Source: an uncultured Tolumonas sp.
GTDB lineage: Bacteria > Pseudomonadota > Gammaproteobacteria > Enterobacterales > Aeromonadaceae
DNA length: 64,000 bases
Assembly: GCF_963676665.1 (NCBI RefSeq)
Contig: NZ_OY781371.1
Location: 637,001 to 701,000 of the forward strand
Direction of reading: 5' to 3'
Shown here: positions 33,709 through 42,866 of the stretch, piece after piece
Position numbering within the stretch: the first letter of the stretch is position 1
How the letters are laid out: each line of letters begins with the position of its first letter
Notes under the pieces: generated by a model
Seen by the model: only the letters and a program-made list of their open reading frames with translations
Told to the model about the DNA's origin: nothing
Databases searched by the model: none
Position numbers and translations under genes: made by a program

Positions 33709-34150
33709 ATAGATTGAAAAAAAATAGCTCAAATTCAACGCTGCATTGGCTAGTGGTTTCACAGACTAGAATTTAACACCACGTTAGCTATTGGTGTCAC
33801 AAAATCTGAATTCATGAATGTCACTTGCATCATCAACCGCTTGGAATTACTCACTGACGGCCTTGAAACAACCTGCAGGATTTGTATTTCACTGAAATTA
33901 TTCAGCAAACGGGCAGTGGTTGTTCAAAACACTACGCCCGGATGATGAGCCGCTTTGGGCGTACTCACGACGGGGCTGATGGGTTGCTGCAGTCATAACG
34001 AAGCACAAAACCCAGTTAAACACGTTGATATTGAAAACTGTTATGCGTAAGCAACCCCACTCGCAGGAAGTGAGCCGCAAACAACACGGAACCCTCTTAC
34101 TCACCGCTTTAAGGCTCGAATTCACCAAAAAAGAATTAAGAAAATTAATT
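33709..34150. repeat. gene-less cassette, family D
   Basis: About 440 bases: ATAGATTGAAAAAAAATAGC, TAGTGGTTTCACAGACTAGA, then the core with TCATAACGAAGCAC and GTTATGCGTAAGCAACCCC. The palindrome between these boxes differs in sequence from other copies, but the R-box-like ends are kept. No credible gene. Confidence 0.78.
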
Positions 34151-34210
34151 ACATAACTTCGTTTTATGCGGCTGCACGTAGTGCAGTCCGACATTAAAAT
34201 TTTGTTAGGT
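34151..34210 (-). repeat. attC site 38 (60 bp)
   Basis: R-boxes ACATAAC and GTTAGGT; hairpin GGCTGCACGTAGTGCAGTCC, with paired substitution CTGC/GCAG relative to GTGGC/GCCAT sites. Confidence 0.9.
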
Positions 34211-35023
34211 TTATTTTAAATTTTGCTCACGACGTAAACGTTTAGCAAGTGAGTCTAAATCACAGAAGATTGTATCTTCAGTGATACCTATCTTATTTAA
34301 TTGGTTTAATATTTTTGTATTGCTATGAACGTCAATATCAACATGGGTCAGAATGTTGTTATCAAGTAATTTATCTAAACTTCTATCATCAGTGCCGTGA
34401 ATAGAAAAAACACTTTGTTGAGCGGACATTCTGGCATCAAGTGGAATAGTTTCAATCGCGAATGGATGTGCAACTAATCGATGAGGGAGTGAATCAACCA
34501 GATTACTTGGTAAATAGGAATCAAATAATAATTTTAGTTTACCTAATTCTGAACGTTTTACTTCGTTATTTTCAGCATCGAAATAAACCTCTCGCTCAAT
34601 ATAGCGCATTGCGTTGCTCATTTGAGATGGGCAAAACACATTAGAATTTCCAGTGAAATAGTTATTCAACTCGTATGGGTTTAAAATCCAAACTCTATGA
34701 TTATCAGCTTCATCTATTTTGTTTTGCGTTAAAGCAAAATATAGAGCAACAAGAGGGGATTTGCTCCAATCGAGAAGACGAGTTGGTAACCCATGATGTT
34801 GCATCAGTGCGTACATATACCATGGGTTATTATTACTTGATGTATGATATCTAAACTGATCTCTGAGAAATCCATAGATTAGATTTTCTTCACATGATTT
34901 ATCTATTTTATCCCAATGGACTCTTGGTTTTAACTCATATTTTGGTGATGCAACACCTCTAAACCATACATTTTCAAACGGCTGAATTGCATCAATAAAT
35001 CCTTCAAGTGAAGATACAATCAT
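34211..35023 (-). CDS. FRG domain protein
   Basis: 270 residues. Named motifs of the FRG domain are clear: VWFRGVASPKYELKPRV near residue 19, LMQHHGLPTRLLDWSKSPLV near 88-107 and ALYFAL just after. FRG proteins are often found in defence islands and phage-defence loci and are suggested to act as effectors, but a biochemical activity is not settled. Single-gene cassette; the stop abuts attC 38. Confidence 0.9.
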   Translation of the reverse strand: MIVSSLEGFIDAIQPFENVWFRGVASPKYELKPRVHWDKIDKSCEENLIYGFLRDQFRYHTSSNNNPWYMYALMQHHGLPTRLLDWSKSPLVALYFALTQNKIDEADNHRVWILNPYELNNYFTGNSNVFCPSQMSNAMRYIEREVYFDAENNEVKRSELGKLKLLFDSYLPSNLVDSLPHRLVAHPFAIETIPLDARMSAQQSVFSIHGTDDRSLDKLLDNNILTHVDIDVHSNTKILNQLNKIGITEDTIFCDLDSLAKRLRREQNLK

Positions 35024-35051
35024 ATAGTCTATTCTCGTGAATATGATAAAA

Positions 35052-35128
35052 ACCTAACTGTTAGTTAAACGGCGGCACGTAGTGCCGTCCAGTGAGCAAC
35101 GCGAACGTGTTTGAACTTTTTGTTAGGT
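35052..35128 (-). repeat. attC site 39 (77 bp)
   Basis: R-boxes ACCTAAC and GTTAGGT; hairpin CGGCGGCACGTAGTGCCGTC. Confidence 0.9.
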
Positions 35129-35535
35129 AGGAGAATAAAGGAAAGGCCATTTATTCTTCACCACAGAACCAACTTATTGGTGCACGGACTTTCAGTTTTT
35201 TCACTGCGCCAGCTTCAAACCACCGCTCGGAATTACCCGCCGACGATGTTGAAACAACGAAATTGGCTGGCATTTCAAATGAACTTATTTAGTGAACGGG
35301 CGGTGGTTGCCAAAAACGCCACGCCCGGATGATGAGCCGCTCCAGGCATACACACCGACGGCCTTGAAGGTTGCCGCAGACATAACCAGTGCAGACTAAA
35401 ATTACACACTGAACGTGAATTCATGAGTTATGCAAGGCAACCCACGCTCAGGAAGTGAGCCGCAAACACCACTGGGCTATCCGACTAGCCGCTTTAAGGC
35501 TCGAATTCATCGCAAAAACGGAATCTGTTTTTATT
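35129..35535. repeat. gene-less cassette, B/A chimera
   Basis: Left two thirds is family B (AGGAGAATAAAGGAAAGGCC to GAGTTATGCAAGGCAACC); from about 35440 it is family A (CACGCTCAGGAAGTGAGCCG to AACGGAATCTGTTTTTATT). The switch lies at the right box of the internal palindrome. Confidence 0.85.
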
Positions 35536-35590
35536 ACCTAACTTTTATTTGTGGGGTGCGATAGCATCCCACACCAAATTTTTGTTAGGC
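35536..35590 (-). repeat. attC site 40 (55 bp)
   Basis: R-boxes ACCTAAC and GTTAGGC; hairpin GGGGTGCGATAGCATCCCAC, with a paired AT insert-type loop change. Confidence 0.9.
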
Positions 35591-35626
35591 AAACCTTTAC
35601 CTATAAGCCGCTAATTAAAATTTAAT

Positions 35627-36178
35627 TTACTGATCTGTATTTGGAATTAAAGGTTCCAGTGTTTTTATCACATCCCAAGGATCAGCCACATTTGGTATAT
35701 CAGTGTTGCATTTAATATCACTTATTTCTTTTTCATTTCGATTTACAGTTATTCCCGCGTGATGGCCATATTCACCTGTTTTATCTTCATTCATTGCTTC
35801 AGTTTCACCGATAACGAGATCGGAGTAAATTGTGTAGGTATATTTACCATTTTTGAAATTAATGAATAGAGATGCACTACCATTATCCCACTTTGTAAAG
35901 GAACGAGTAAATGAAGATGGTTTGTAATGACTTAAGTCGTCTGGATACGCGAAATCAATTCTGTTTGAAGTACCAAATCTGTATTGGATTTTAGATTGGT
36001 TTGCTTGTTGTTTAATTTCACATATCGAAATGATTTTTTTCTTAGTTACACAGCTGAAAATGATGTTTTCATCATTGCTGCATAAATTTAAAATTTCTGC
36101 TGTTGCATTGAAATTAATGGAGATAAGAGAAAAACAAACAAATTTGGTTGAGTTTTTTAATAGCGACATAAAATTCAC
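35627..36178 (-). CDS. Secreted protein, unknown
   Basis: 183 residues. Signal peptide around residues 4-28 (STKFVCFSLISINFNATA, cleavage likely before EIL). The mature domain is beta-rich with cysteines near residues 33, 43, 53 and 156. Family not recognised. The start could be either Met1 or Met4. The only gene in its cassette. Confidence 0.65.
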   Translation of the reverse strand: MNFMSLLKNSTKFVCFSLISINFNATAEILNLCSNDENIIFSCVTKKKIISICEIKQQANQSKIQYRFGTSNRIDFAYPDDLSHYKPSSFTRSFTKWDNGSASLFINFKNGKYTYTIYSDLVIGETEAMNEDKTGEYGHHAGITVNRNEKEISDIKCNTDIPNVADPWDVIKTLEPLIPNTDQ

Positions 36179-36220
36179 ATATTGAGTTATTCGATTTCTT
36201 AAAAGAAAACCATCAAGGTT

Positions 36221-36276
36221 GCCTAACTTTTACTTGTGGGGTTGCGAAGCAATCCCACACCAAGTTTTTGTTATGT
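36221..36276 (-). repeat. attC site 41 (56 bp)
   Basis: R-boxes GCCTAAC and GTTATGT; hairpin GGGGTTGCGAAGCAATCCCA. Confidence 0.9.
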
Positions 36277-36297
36277 TTTGCTCGGTTAAAAATATGG

Positions 36298-36657
36298 TTA
36301 TATGTCATTTTTGCGTGAAATAGTTAAATGTTCATATCTCAACAATATCAACCCACATATATCATCAATTTCAATATAATCAGCTTTTTTTCTGCAAGAT
36401 AAAATTGTGATTGGAGGTGATAAAGACTCAATATTTGCGTATCTGTCATACGTGGTAGACATATCAGCACTGACATAACGTTCATAAGTGAATAAGTCAC
36501 AATTTTGTAGATTCAGAATCAAATTTTTATATGTGATAAGATCTGAGTTGAATATTGGTTTTCTGATAAATATTGTTAAATCGCCATTTGCATGAGGTTG
36601 GATCTTTTGGATTTGTGCATCATGAAAATTATTCCAATATGTGCATATATTCATCAT
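36298..36657 (-). CDS. Small protein, unknown
   Basis: 119 residues with no signal peptide or TM segment. The opening CTYWNNFHDAQIQKIQPHAN has a W-x5-DA-x-I pattern seen in small immunity-like or sensor proteins, but I do not recognise the family. Strand-rich. The 255 bases upstream (36658-36912) contain no gene I can support; they are AT-rich and may hold a promoter. Confidence 0.55.
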   Translation of the reverse strand: MMNICTYWNNFHDAQIQKIQPHANGDLTIFIRKPIFNSDLITYKNLILNLQNCDLFTYERYVSADMSTTYDRYANIESLSPPITILSCRKKADYIEIDDICGLILLRYEHLTISRKNDI

Positions 36658-36912
36658 TATTTACGCTATTGATATCGACCATATAATTTTAAAATCAGAT
36701 ACAAAAATCAACATACTATTGGGTACAGGGTTATGACAGATTAAACCAAGGATAGTTAAGTTATCATCAAACTGAATTAACAGACGTTGTCGGATGTAGC
36801 CCGTTTTACCAATTAAAACCCAATAATTTTCGTGCGGGTATATGGCTGACCGTTGAATGTGACTGACGCTACTTTGCTGTTTACATCCATGATCACAATA
36901 TCTCGACTAAAA

Positions 36913-36972
36913 ACATAACTATTACTTATGGGGCAGCACGAAGTGCTGTCCGCCATTAAGTTTTTGTTATGT
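36913..36972 (-). repeat. attC site 42 (60 bp)
   Basis: R-boxes ACATAAC and GTTATGT; hairpin GGGCAGCACGAAGTGCTGTC. Contains the DUF1272 stop codon. Confidence 0.9.
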
Positions 36973-37215
36973 GTTTTTATTTCGCAGAGCTGGGTTAAAA
37001 ATTCGTTTAATCGAAGCCGGATTGTTAGCCAGTTTTTCTGCTGGGCGGCGAGGGCGTCGAACTAACTCACCACCACAATTCGGGCATTGATCATGAAGAT
37101 AATTTTTTGCACAGGCGACACAGAAAGTACATTCAAACGAACAAATCAGCACGTCTGTTGCTTCAGGTGATAAGTCTTTATCGCAGCATTCACAGTTTGG
37201 TCGCATTTCAAGCAT
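36967..37215 (-). CDS. DUF1272 zinc-binding protein
   Basis: 82 residues. MLEMRPNCECCDKDLSPEAT, ICSFECTFCVACAKNYLHDQ and CPNCGGELVRRPRRP are diagnostic of DUF1272, a small cysteine-rich family with about eight metal-binding cysteines. Biological role unknown. It is the second gene of a two-gene cassette after a GNAT enzyme, with its stop inside attC 42; the family is often found beside acetyltransferases. Confidence 0.92.
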   Translation of the reverse strand: MLEMRPNCECCDKDLSPEATDVLICSFECTFCVACAKNYLHDQCPNCGGELVRRPRRPAEKLANNPASIKRIFNPALRNKNT

Positions 37216-37225
37216 AACTGCCTCG

Positions 37226-37657
37226 TTAGGTATTCAAATAGATATTCGGGTTATGAATACTCAGATAATTTTCAGATTGAGTAATAGGCTGGAACCCAAA
37301 TTGTTGATAGAGGCCATGTGCATCAGCAGTCACCAGCAACAATCTACGTAATCCTTGCAGCAATGGATGTTCAATAATGAACTTAACTAACCACTTACTT
37401 AATCCTTTCTTTCGGTGATTTTCAACGACAAAAACATCGCCGAGATAAGCAAAAGTAGCAAAATCAGTAATGACACGGGCAAAGGCAACTTGGGTGCCTG
37501 AAGCAGCATAAATACCCACACAAAAAGAGTTATCAATGGAGCGTTGAACGGTATCGACAGGAATATTTTTAGCCCAGTATGAATGGCTCAGGAAATGATG
37601 AATAACCTGAACATCTAATTTGTTTTTGTCATCAGAAATGGAATAACCATCAACCAT
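37226..37657 (-). CDS. GNAT family N-acetyltransferase
   Basis: 143 residues from the ATG at 37657, which has GGAG seven bases upstream; the longer ORF start falls in attC 43. The acetyl-CoA motif is in DVFVVENHRKKGLSKWLVKF (about residues 72-91), and the ending DAHGLYQQFGFQP is the classic GNAT GLY..FGF motif. Likely acetylates a small molecule. Co-transcribed with the DUF1272 gene. Confidence 0.9.
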   Translation of the reverse strand: MVDGYSISDDKNKLDVQVIHHFLSHSYWAKNIPVDTVQRSIDNSFCVGIYAASGTQVAFARVITDFATFAYLGDVFVVENHRKKGLSKWLVKFIIEHPLLQGLRRLLLVTADAHGLYQQFGFQPITQSENYLSIHNPNIYLNT

Positions 37658-37680
37658 AGAAATCTCCGAAACCGATAAAC

Positions 37681-37757
37681 ACATAACTGTTAGTTAAACG
37701 GCGGCACGTAGTGCCGTCCAGTGAGCGCAGCGAACGGGTTTGAACTTTTTGTTAGGT
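37681..37757 (-). repeat. attC site 43 (77 bp)
   Basis: R-boxes ACATAAC and GTTAGGT; hairpin CGGCGGCACGTAGTGCCGTC. Confidence 0.9.
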
Positions 37758-38159
37758 AGGAGAACAAAGGTGCTGTCATTTATTCTTCACCCATACAGCT
37801 AACTGGTACACGGACTTCCCATTTTCACTGCTTCAGCTTCAAACCACCGCTCGGAATTACCCGCCGACGAGCTTGAAAAGGCCTGTTGACGTTATGTTTC
37901 ACCGAAATTATTCAGAAAACGGGAAGTAATTGCCACAAACGACAGCGCTCGGATGATGAGCCGCTCCAGGCATACACACCGACGGCCTTGACAGTTGCCG
38001 CAGACATAACCAGTGCAGACTTGAATTACACACCGGAAGTGATGTCATGAGTTATGCAAGGCAACCATTTCACCGGCAGTGAGCCGCAAACAACACTGAA
38101 CCTTCATACCCACCGCTTTAAAGCTTTAATTCACCGGAAAAAAGTTAAGAAAATTAATT
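37758..38159. repeat. gene-less cassette, family B
   Basis: B variant with CGACGAGCTTGAAAAGGCCT and a family D-like middle section (TTCACCGAAATTATTCAG near 37899), so it may be mosaic. Core ACATAACCAGTGCAG and GTTATGCAAGGCAACC. No credible gene. Confidence 0.78.
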
Positions 38160-38236
38160 ACCTAACTGTTAGTTAAACGGCGGCACGTAGTGCCGTCCAG
38201 TGAGCAACGCGAACGTGTTTGAACTTTTTGTTAGGT
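38160..38236 (-). repeat. attC site 44 (77 bp)
   Basis: R-boxes ACCTAAC and GTTAGGT; hairpin CGGCGGCACGTAGTGCCGTC. Confidence 0.9.
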
Positions 38237-38642
38237 AGGAGAATAAAGGAAAGGCCACTTATTCTTCACCACAGAACCAACTTATTGGTGCACGGACTTT
38301 CAGTTTTTCATTGCACCAGTTTCAAACCACCGCTCGGAATTACCCGCCGACGATGTTGAAACAACGAAATTGGCTGGCATTTCAAATTAACTTATTTAGT
38401 GAACGGGCAGTGGTTGCCAAAAACACAACGCCCGGATGATGAGCCGCTTCAGGCGTACACACCGACGGCCTTGAAGGTTGCCGAAGACATAACCAGTGCG
38501 GCATCGAATTACACACCGACAGTGATGTCATGAGTTATGCGAGGCAACCATTTCACCGACAGTGAGCCGCAAACAACACTGAACCCTCATACCCACCGCT
38601 TTAAGGCTTTAATTCACCGCAAAAAAGTTAAGAAAATTAATT
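38237..38642. repeat. gene-less cassette, family B
   Basis: Near-identical to the copies at 9206 and 27603 (GCGGCATCGAATTACACACC; GTTATGCGAGGCAACC). No credible gene. Confidence 0.8.
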
Positions 38643-38702
38643 ACCTAACTATTACTTATGGGGCAGCACGTAGTGCTGTCCGCCATTAAGTTTTTGTTAG
38701 AT
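38643..38702 (-). repeat. attC site 45 (60 bp)
   Basis: R-boxes ACCTAAC and GTTAGAT; hairpin GGGCAGCACGTAGTGCTGTC. Confidence 0.9.
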
Positions 38703-38707
38703 TAACC

Positions 38708-39448
38708 TTACGCTAATGATTTCATGGCTAAACAGGCGGTCAGCACACCAGAAATGAGAATAAGATAAAGAGATAACTTCTTGAATACAGGTTCATTGAT
38801 ATGATGAATGGATTTTGCACCAATAAACCCGCCAATAATCAAACCTGGAACTAACCAACTTAGATGTGCCTTTACATCATGATTGATCAGGCCTGTGGTA
38901 TAGAAGCCAGCAATCGTGAAAGAATTAAGGATCACCCCCATAGCAGTGCCATTGGCACGAAAAACCTCTTTAGAAACCCCTTGGTTTGATAAGAATAAAA
39001 CAACAGGTGGTCCACTCATGGAAATGCTACCGTTGAGTAAACCACTCAAGAAACCAACAGGAAAATAGGCTAAGCGTTCATGTTTAATCGGAAAGGACTT
39101 ATTGCCGATGAGTAATAAAGCAAAACTAGAAATCAAAATACCCGCCGCCAGTTTCAAATAATCAGAATCGACATAGAGCAATAAATAAGTACCAAGTGGA
39201 GCTGCGACTAAACTAGCCGAGATTAATAACCAAACTCGAGTCAGTTGAACATGTCGCCAAGTTTGGATCAGAAGCATGATGTTAATAATACAGCTCATGA
39301 TGACGACTAATGGAACGGCTTCTTGCAACGGAACGAGTTTAGAAAGTAATGGCATTGAAATCAGCGCGAAACCAAAACTCGTGAGACCCTGAGTGAAGCC
39401 AGCGAATAGGATAACTATGATAGATAGAAAAATAAGCATGTAGTTCAC
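38708..39448 (-). CDS. TauE/SafE family sulfite or anion exporter
   Basis: 246 residues, integral inner-membrane protein with about eight hydrophobic segments. FAGFTQGLTSFGFALISMPL at the start and GFLSGLLNGSISMSGPPVVL in the middle are the two repeated glycine-rich motifs of TauE/SafE permeases, which move sulfite, sulfonates or other small anions. Single-gene cassette of unusually complete metabolic type. The substrate cannot be inferred. Confidence 0.92.
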   Translation of the reverse strand: MNYMLIFLSIIVILFAGFTQGLTSFGFALISMPLLSKLVPLQEAVPLVVIMSCIINIMLLIQTWRHVQLTRVWLLISASLVAAPLGTYLLLYVDSDYLKLAAGILISSFALLLIGNKSFPIKHERLAYFPVGFLSGLLNGSISMSGPPVVLFLSNQGVSKEVFRANGTAMGVILNSFTIAGFYTTGLINHDVKAHLSWLVPGLIIGGFIGAKSIHHINEPVFKKLSLYLILISGVLTACLAMKSLA

Positions 39449-39464
39449 ATATGTTTGTTGGTAA

Positions 39465-39520
39465 ATCTAACTTTGACTTGTGGGGTTGCGTAGCAATCCC
39501 ACACTAAGTTTTTGTTATAT
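39465..39520 (-). repeat. attC site 46 (56 bp)
   Basis: R-boxes ATCTAAC and GTTATAT; hairpin GGGGTTGCGTAGCAATCCC. Confidence 0.9.
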
Positions 39521-40240
39521 GTTTTTTAGCTGGAATAAGATGACAGAATAATCATCTTTAATATTTTTGTGTTCAATAGTATTTTTGATTTTTTCACATA
39601 ATAAATCTAGTTTTGGCTCTTTTATCGACAAGTCTCGGAGTTCTTTTTTACTTATTAATGAATAAGCACCATCAGTAGATAACAATAAACGATCATTATT
39701 TTGGATGCGAAAGTAACCAGTTTGTAATGTATATGGTCTCCTAGCAGACATAACAGATAATAAGATGTTTTTTCTTGGATAATTTTTTGCAACAGATTTT
39801 GTGATAACTTTATCGTCGATTAATTTTTGTAATTCAGTTTGGTCTTTTGTTATTGAAATTATGCCATTATCTCTTAAGTGATATAAACGAGTGTCACCTA
39901 CGTGAGCAAATGAAACATAATCTTTATCTATTAGACATGCTGTTAACGTGGTACCCATTTTTTCTAAGTCGGGGTGTTCAGTTATATATGTTTCTAAATC
40001 TTTTTGTATTTTGTCATAAATAACATTCCATCTGATTTCAATATTGAAATCGACAAATGATTTTAAGGACTCGATAGCGACCGATGAGGCGATTTTGCCT
40101 CCTGTTTGCCCACCCATACCATCTGCAATTGCTAAAAGTAAACGTGAGTCTCCTAGATCCTTAATCAAGATGTTGTCTTGATTGTCCTTTTTACGACCCT
40201 CATGACTAAAACTGCTTGTAATGTATTTATCAAATGTCAT
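39515..40240 (-). CDS. PP2C-family protein phosphatase
   Basis: 241 residues. Metal-dependent Ser/Thr phosphatase: HEGRKKDNQDNILI (motif 1), LAIADGMGGQTGGKIAS (motif 2 with the metal-binding DGMGG), GTTLTACLI, SFAHVGDTRLYHLRDN, TKDQTELQ and RLLLSTDGAYSLIS are all present. It would reverse phosphorylation by the kinase encoded directly upstream, whose end it overlaps by 11 bases. The stop lies in attC 46. Confidence 0.95.
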   Translation of the reverse strand: MTFDKYITSSFSHEGRKKDNQDNILIKDLGDSRLLLAIADGMGGQTGGKIASSVAIESLKSFVDFNIEIRWNVIYDKIQKDLETYITEHPDLEKMGTTLTACLIDKDYVSFAHVGDTRLYHLRDNGIISITKDQTELQKLIDDKVITKSVAKNYPRKNILLSVMSARRPYTLQTGYFRIQNNDRLLLSTDGAYSLISKKELRDLSIKEPKLDLLCEKIKNTIEHKNIKDDYSVILFQLKNI

Positions 40241-41558
40241 TTAGTTTTTTCTGAAGTATAGGATGTAGTATTTCAATTTCGACTCCAATCGAACTGCTCA
40301 GGTGGGAGAATTTTCTTTTAAATTCAAACTCTTGAACATCAATCTCAATTGCTATTCGTTTTGCGAGCTGTTCAGGAATGTCTACCCCAACCATTGAAAC
40401 AAATTTTCTTTCAACATACCAGCGATTGTGAGAAGTACCCAGTTCTAGTGTTGCTAACGCAATTTTAGCTTTTAGTTGTATATCACCCAATTCATAAAAT
40501 AAACCTGCCTTACTTGCCAGTATGTCGCAATAATCAAAATTAAATGCATTGTTGTTTATAAAATCAGCAAACATGACACCAACTGCGACAAGTAACTCAG
40601 GAGATTCAATTGATAGTTGCTTTATATGTGATTCTCGAAGAGAAGAAAAAATATTGTGAATATTATTTTTTTTATCAATATTATAATCAAGAATTGTATA
40701 AACACTATCCCATTCTGATTCTGTCAACTCATTTTTTAGGTTAAGTAAATCTACAACCATTTTTTCATCTGAGGAATTAAATGTGATCGTGGTTGTATTT
40801 AACACATTATATAAATCTTCTCTGAGAGCGCTTATGTTTGAGTAACGACGAATAGGAAGTGATTTAGTACATTTTGTTATGATTGGGCCTAATTCACCAG
40901 GAATATTTAATTCAGTGTATGGAATTCTTATAGTGTTATTACTATATATGTCATGTAGGATTGCACCAAATGAATATATATCAGCTAGATGAGTAGCCGT
41001 CTTAAACCCTCTAAGTAATTCAGGTGCGGCATAATTAGGAGTACCGCCTCCATCATTTGAACCTGTTAATGTTGTAGAATCGCCATGATCACCAGTTATC
41101 AAGCCAAAGTCAGAAATGGCATAATCTATTGAACCGTTATTATTAAATTTTAAAACATTAGCAGGTTTAAGATCTCTATGAACAAAACCCGCAGCATGCA
41201 GTGCTTCTAAGCCGGCTAATATATCAAATAATGATTTTTTAGGATCCCAGCCTGTTTGTTGTCTGGTCTTTATATCATCACTCATAGTCCCTATTGCCAA
41301 AGGCATAATAAATGATGGAGGCTCATCATCTAAATTTTCTTCAACAATTTGGACAATATTGGGGTGATTTAGACTTTTTTGATAACGAACTTCACGTTTA
41401 AATCGTTTTTTTAAATGTTCATCTCCCACTACTGTTACCAAATGTTTCTGAGGAGAATATATTTTTTTTGCGAAATTAACACCGGTACTATCTTCTTGAA
41501 CTTGCATAACAATTGCAAATCCACCTTCACCAAGTTTTTTTACATCTGAATAAGTCAT
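40230..41558 (-). CDS. Hanks-type serine/threonine protein kinase
   Basis: 442 residues. An intact kinase domain lies at about 1-260: glycine loop KLGEGGFAIVMQV, lysine in VNFAKKIYSP, catalytic loop GFVHRDLKPANVL, YAISDFGLITG and YAAPELLRGFKT with SFGAILHDI. The C-terminal 180 residues are helical and not recognised; there is no transmembrane segment, so it is a cytoplasmic kinase. The kinase-PP2C pair is a complete reversible signalling module in one cassette, comparable in content (not in order) to defence kinases and to PpkA/PppA pairs. Confidence 0.94.
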   Translation of the reverse strand: MTYSDVKKLGEGGFAIVMQVQEDSTGVNFAKKIYSPQKHLVTVVGDEHLKKRFKREVRYQKSLNHPNIVQIVEENLDDEPPSFIMPLAIGTMSDDIKTRQQTGWDPKKSLFDILAGLEALHAAGFVHRDLKPANVLKFNNNGSIDYAISDFGLITGDHGDSTTLTGSNDGGGTPNYAAPELLRGFKTATHLADIYSFGAILHDIYSNNTIRIPYTELNIPGELGPIITKCTKSLPIRRYSNISALREDLYNVLNTTTITFNSSDEKMVVDLLNLKNELTESEWDSVYTILDYNIDKKNNIHNIFSSLRESHIKQLSIESPELLVAVGVMFADFINNNAFNFDYCDILASKAGLFYELGDIQLKAKIALATLELGTSHNRWYVERKFVSMVGVDIPEQLAKRIAIEIDVQEFEFKRKFSHLSSSIGVEIEILHPILQKKLNDI

Positions 41559-41586
41559 TTAGACCCCAAATTTATTTTGATTAAAC

Positions 41587-41671
41587 ATATAACTGCTCGG
41601 TTAACAGGCTGCAACCGCGTAGCGGTGCAGTCCAGTGAGCAACGCGAACGGTGTTGAACCGTTTGTTATGC
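41587..41671 (-). repeat. attC site 47 (85 bp)
   Basis: R-boxes ATATAAC and GTTATGC; distinct arms CTGCAACCGCGTAGCGGTGCAG are a near-palindrome (split here as CTGCAACCGC and GCGGTGCAG). Confidence 0.85.
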
Positions 41672-41691
41672 GCTCTTGCTTTTATAAGACA

Positions 41692-41812
41692 TGGCTACCG
41701 CACTGACTTTCAACAAGCCAGAGGCCATAAACACAGAATGTGTAAGGATTTGATCATTTTTCTATGATGCCGAATGGTACTGTTGTTGGCAAATGAAACC
41801 TGATAGCGCATG
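41692..41812 (-). other. Conserved attC-adjacent element, copy 3
   Basis: TGGCTACCGCACTGAC to TTGGCAAATGAAACCTGA, shared with copies at 17531, 28603 and 45653. The minus-strand frame 41811-41710 encodes 33 residues, MRYQVSFANNSTIRHHRKMI and onward to a TGA; no ribosome site is visible. It may be a small ORF, an RNA or a 3'-cassette element. Confidence 0.55.
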
Positions 41813-41930
41813 GTTTTATGTGAGGTTAATTCCGCGGGTTCTAAAACAAAAAAATGATTCATATGAGTTTTATTTTGTTAGCTTAAGGCATATAAATGTA
41901 AGCGCCCGATGAACAACTTTAGGAACAATA

Positions 41931-42239
41931 ATGAGTAAAACTGGGTTATTACTGGTTGGAATGTTGCTCTCAATGCCTGCGCTGGCAGAAGGCTCAATGC
42001 GGTGTGGTAGTTCCATTATTTCAGTGGGCGACACTAAAACTGAAATGTTGATGAAATGTGGAACGCCAATGAGCACGGATGTAAAAACGACACTGATTAA
42101 AAATGAAAATGGTACACAGTCTGTTGTTCAAACGGGTGAAATATTCACTATGGATATGGGCAAAGATAAATTTGTGGCATTGGTAACCATAGAAAATGGA
42201 GTTATCACACATATCGAAGATGGCCCACGGAATGAGTGA
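41931..42239 (+). CDS. DUF2845 secreted protein, copy 1
   Basis: 102 residues with a signal peptide (KTGLLLVGMLLSMPALA, cleavage before EGS). MRCGSSIISVGDTKTEMLMK CGTP is the DUF2845 signature with two conserved cysteines, followed by KDKFVALVTIENGVITHIED. Periplasmic, role unknown. It runs against the array with its own promoter region, which includes the conserved element. A paralogue with about 80% identity is at 45881. Confidence 0.88.
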   Translation: MSKTGLLLVGMLLSMPALAEGSMRCGSSIISVGDTKTEMLMKCGTPMSTDVKTTLIKNENGTQSVVQTGEIFTMDMGKDKFVALVTIENGVITHIEDGPRNE

Positions 42240-42312
42240 TGAAGCTCATTGAGTAGGGATGACCTCAGTCAGTAAAAGCTGAGACTGAGGTTTTATCGAA
42301 GAATGCTTTTAG

Positions 42313-42389
42313 GCATAACTTTTAATTAAACGGCGGCACGCAGTGCCGTCCAGTGAGCAAAGCGAACGGGTTTGAATTAGTTGTTAGGT
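42313..42389 (-). repeat. attC site 48 (77 bp)
   Basis: R-boxes GCATAAC and GTTAGGT; hairpin CGGCGGCACGCAGTGCCGTC. Confidence 0.9.
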
Positions 42390-42795
42390 AGGAGAATAAA
42401 GGAAAGGCCATTTATTCTTCACCACAGAACCAACTTATTGGTGCACGGACTTTCAGTTTTTCACTGCGCCAGCTTCAAACCACCGCTCGGAATTACCCGC
42501 CGACGATGTTGAAACAACGAAATTGGCGGGTATTTCAAATTAACTTATTTAGTGAACGGGCAGGGGTTGCCAAAAACACAATGCCCGGATGATGAGCCGC
42601 TCCAGGCGTACACACCGACGGCCTTGAAGGTTGCCGAAGACATAACCAGTGCGGCATTGAATTACACACGGGCAGTGATGTCATGAGTTATGCAAGGCAA
42701 CCATTTCACCGGCAGTGAGCCGCAAACACCACTGAACCCACATACCCACCGCTTTAAGGCTTTAATTCACCACAAAAAAGTTAAGAAAATTAATT
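42390..42795. repeat. gene-less cassette, family B
   Basis: AGGAGAATAAAGGAAAGGCC to AAAAAAGTTAAGAAAATTAA with core ACATAACCAGTGCGGC and GTTATGCAAGGCAACC. No credible gene. Confidence 0.8.
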
Positions 42796-42866
42796 ACCTA
42801 ACTTCTGCCTTAACTGGACGAGGGGCGCGTAGCGTCCCGAGGTCCAAGTTGAAGGCATTGTTATAA
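42796..42866 (-). repeat. attC site 49 (71 bp)
   Basis: R-boxes ACCTAAC and GTTATAA; different arm type: GGACGAGGGGCGCGTAGCGT pairs with CGTCCCGAGGTCC-like sequence. Rare class in this window. Confidence 0.82.
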
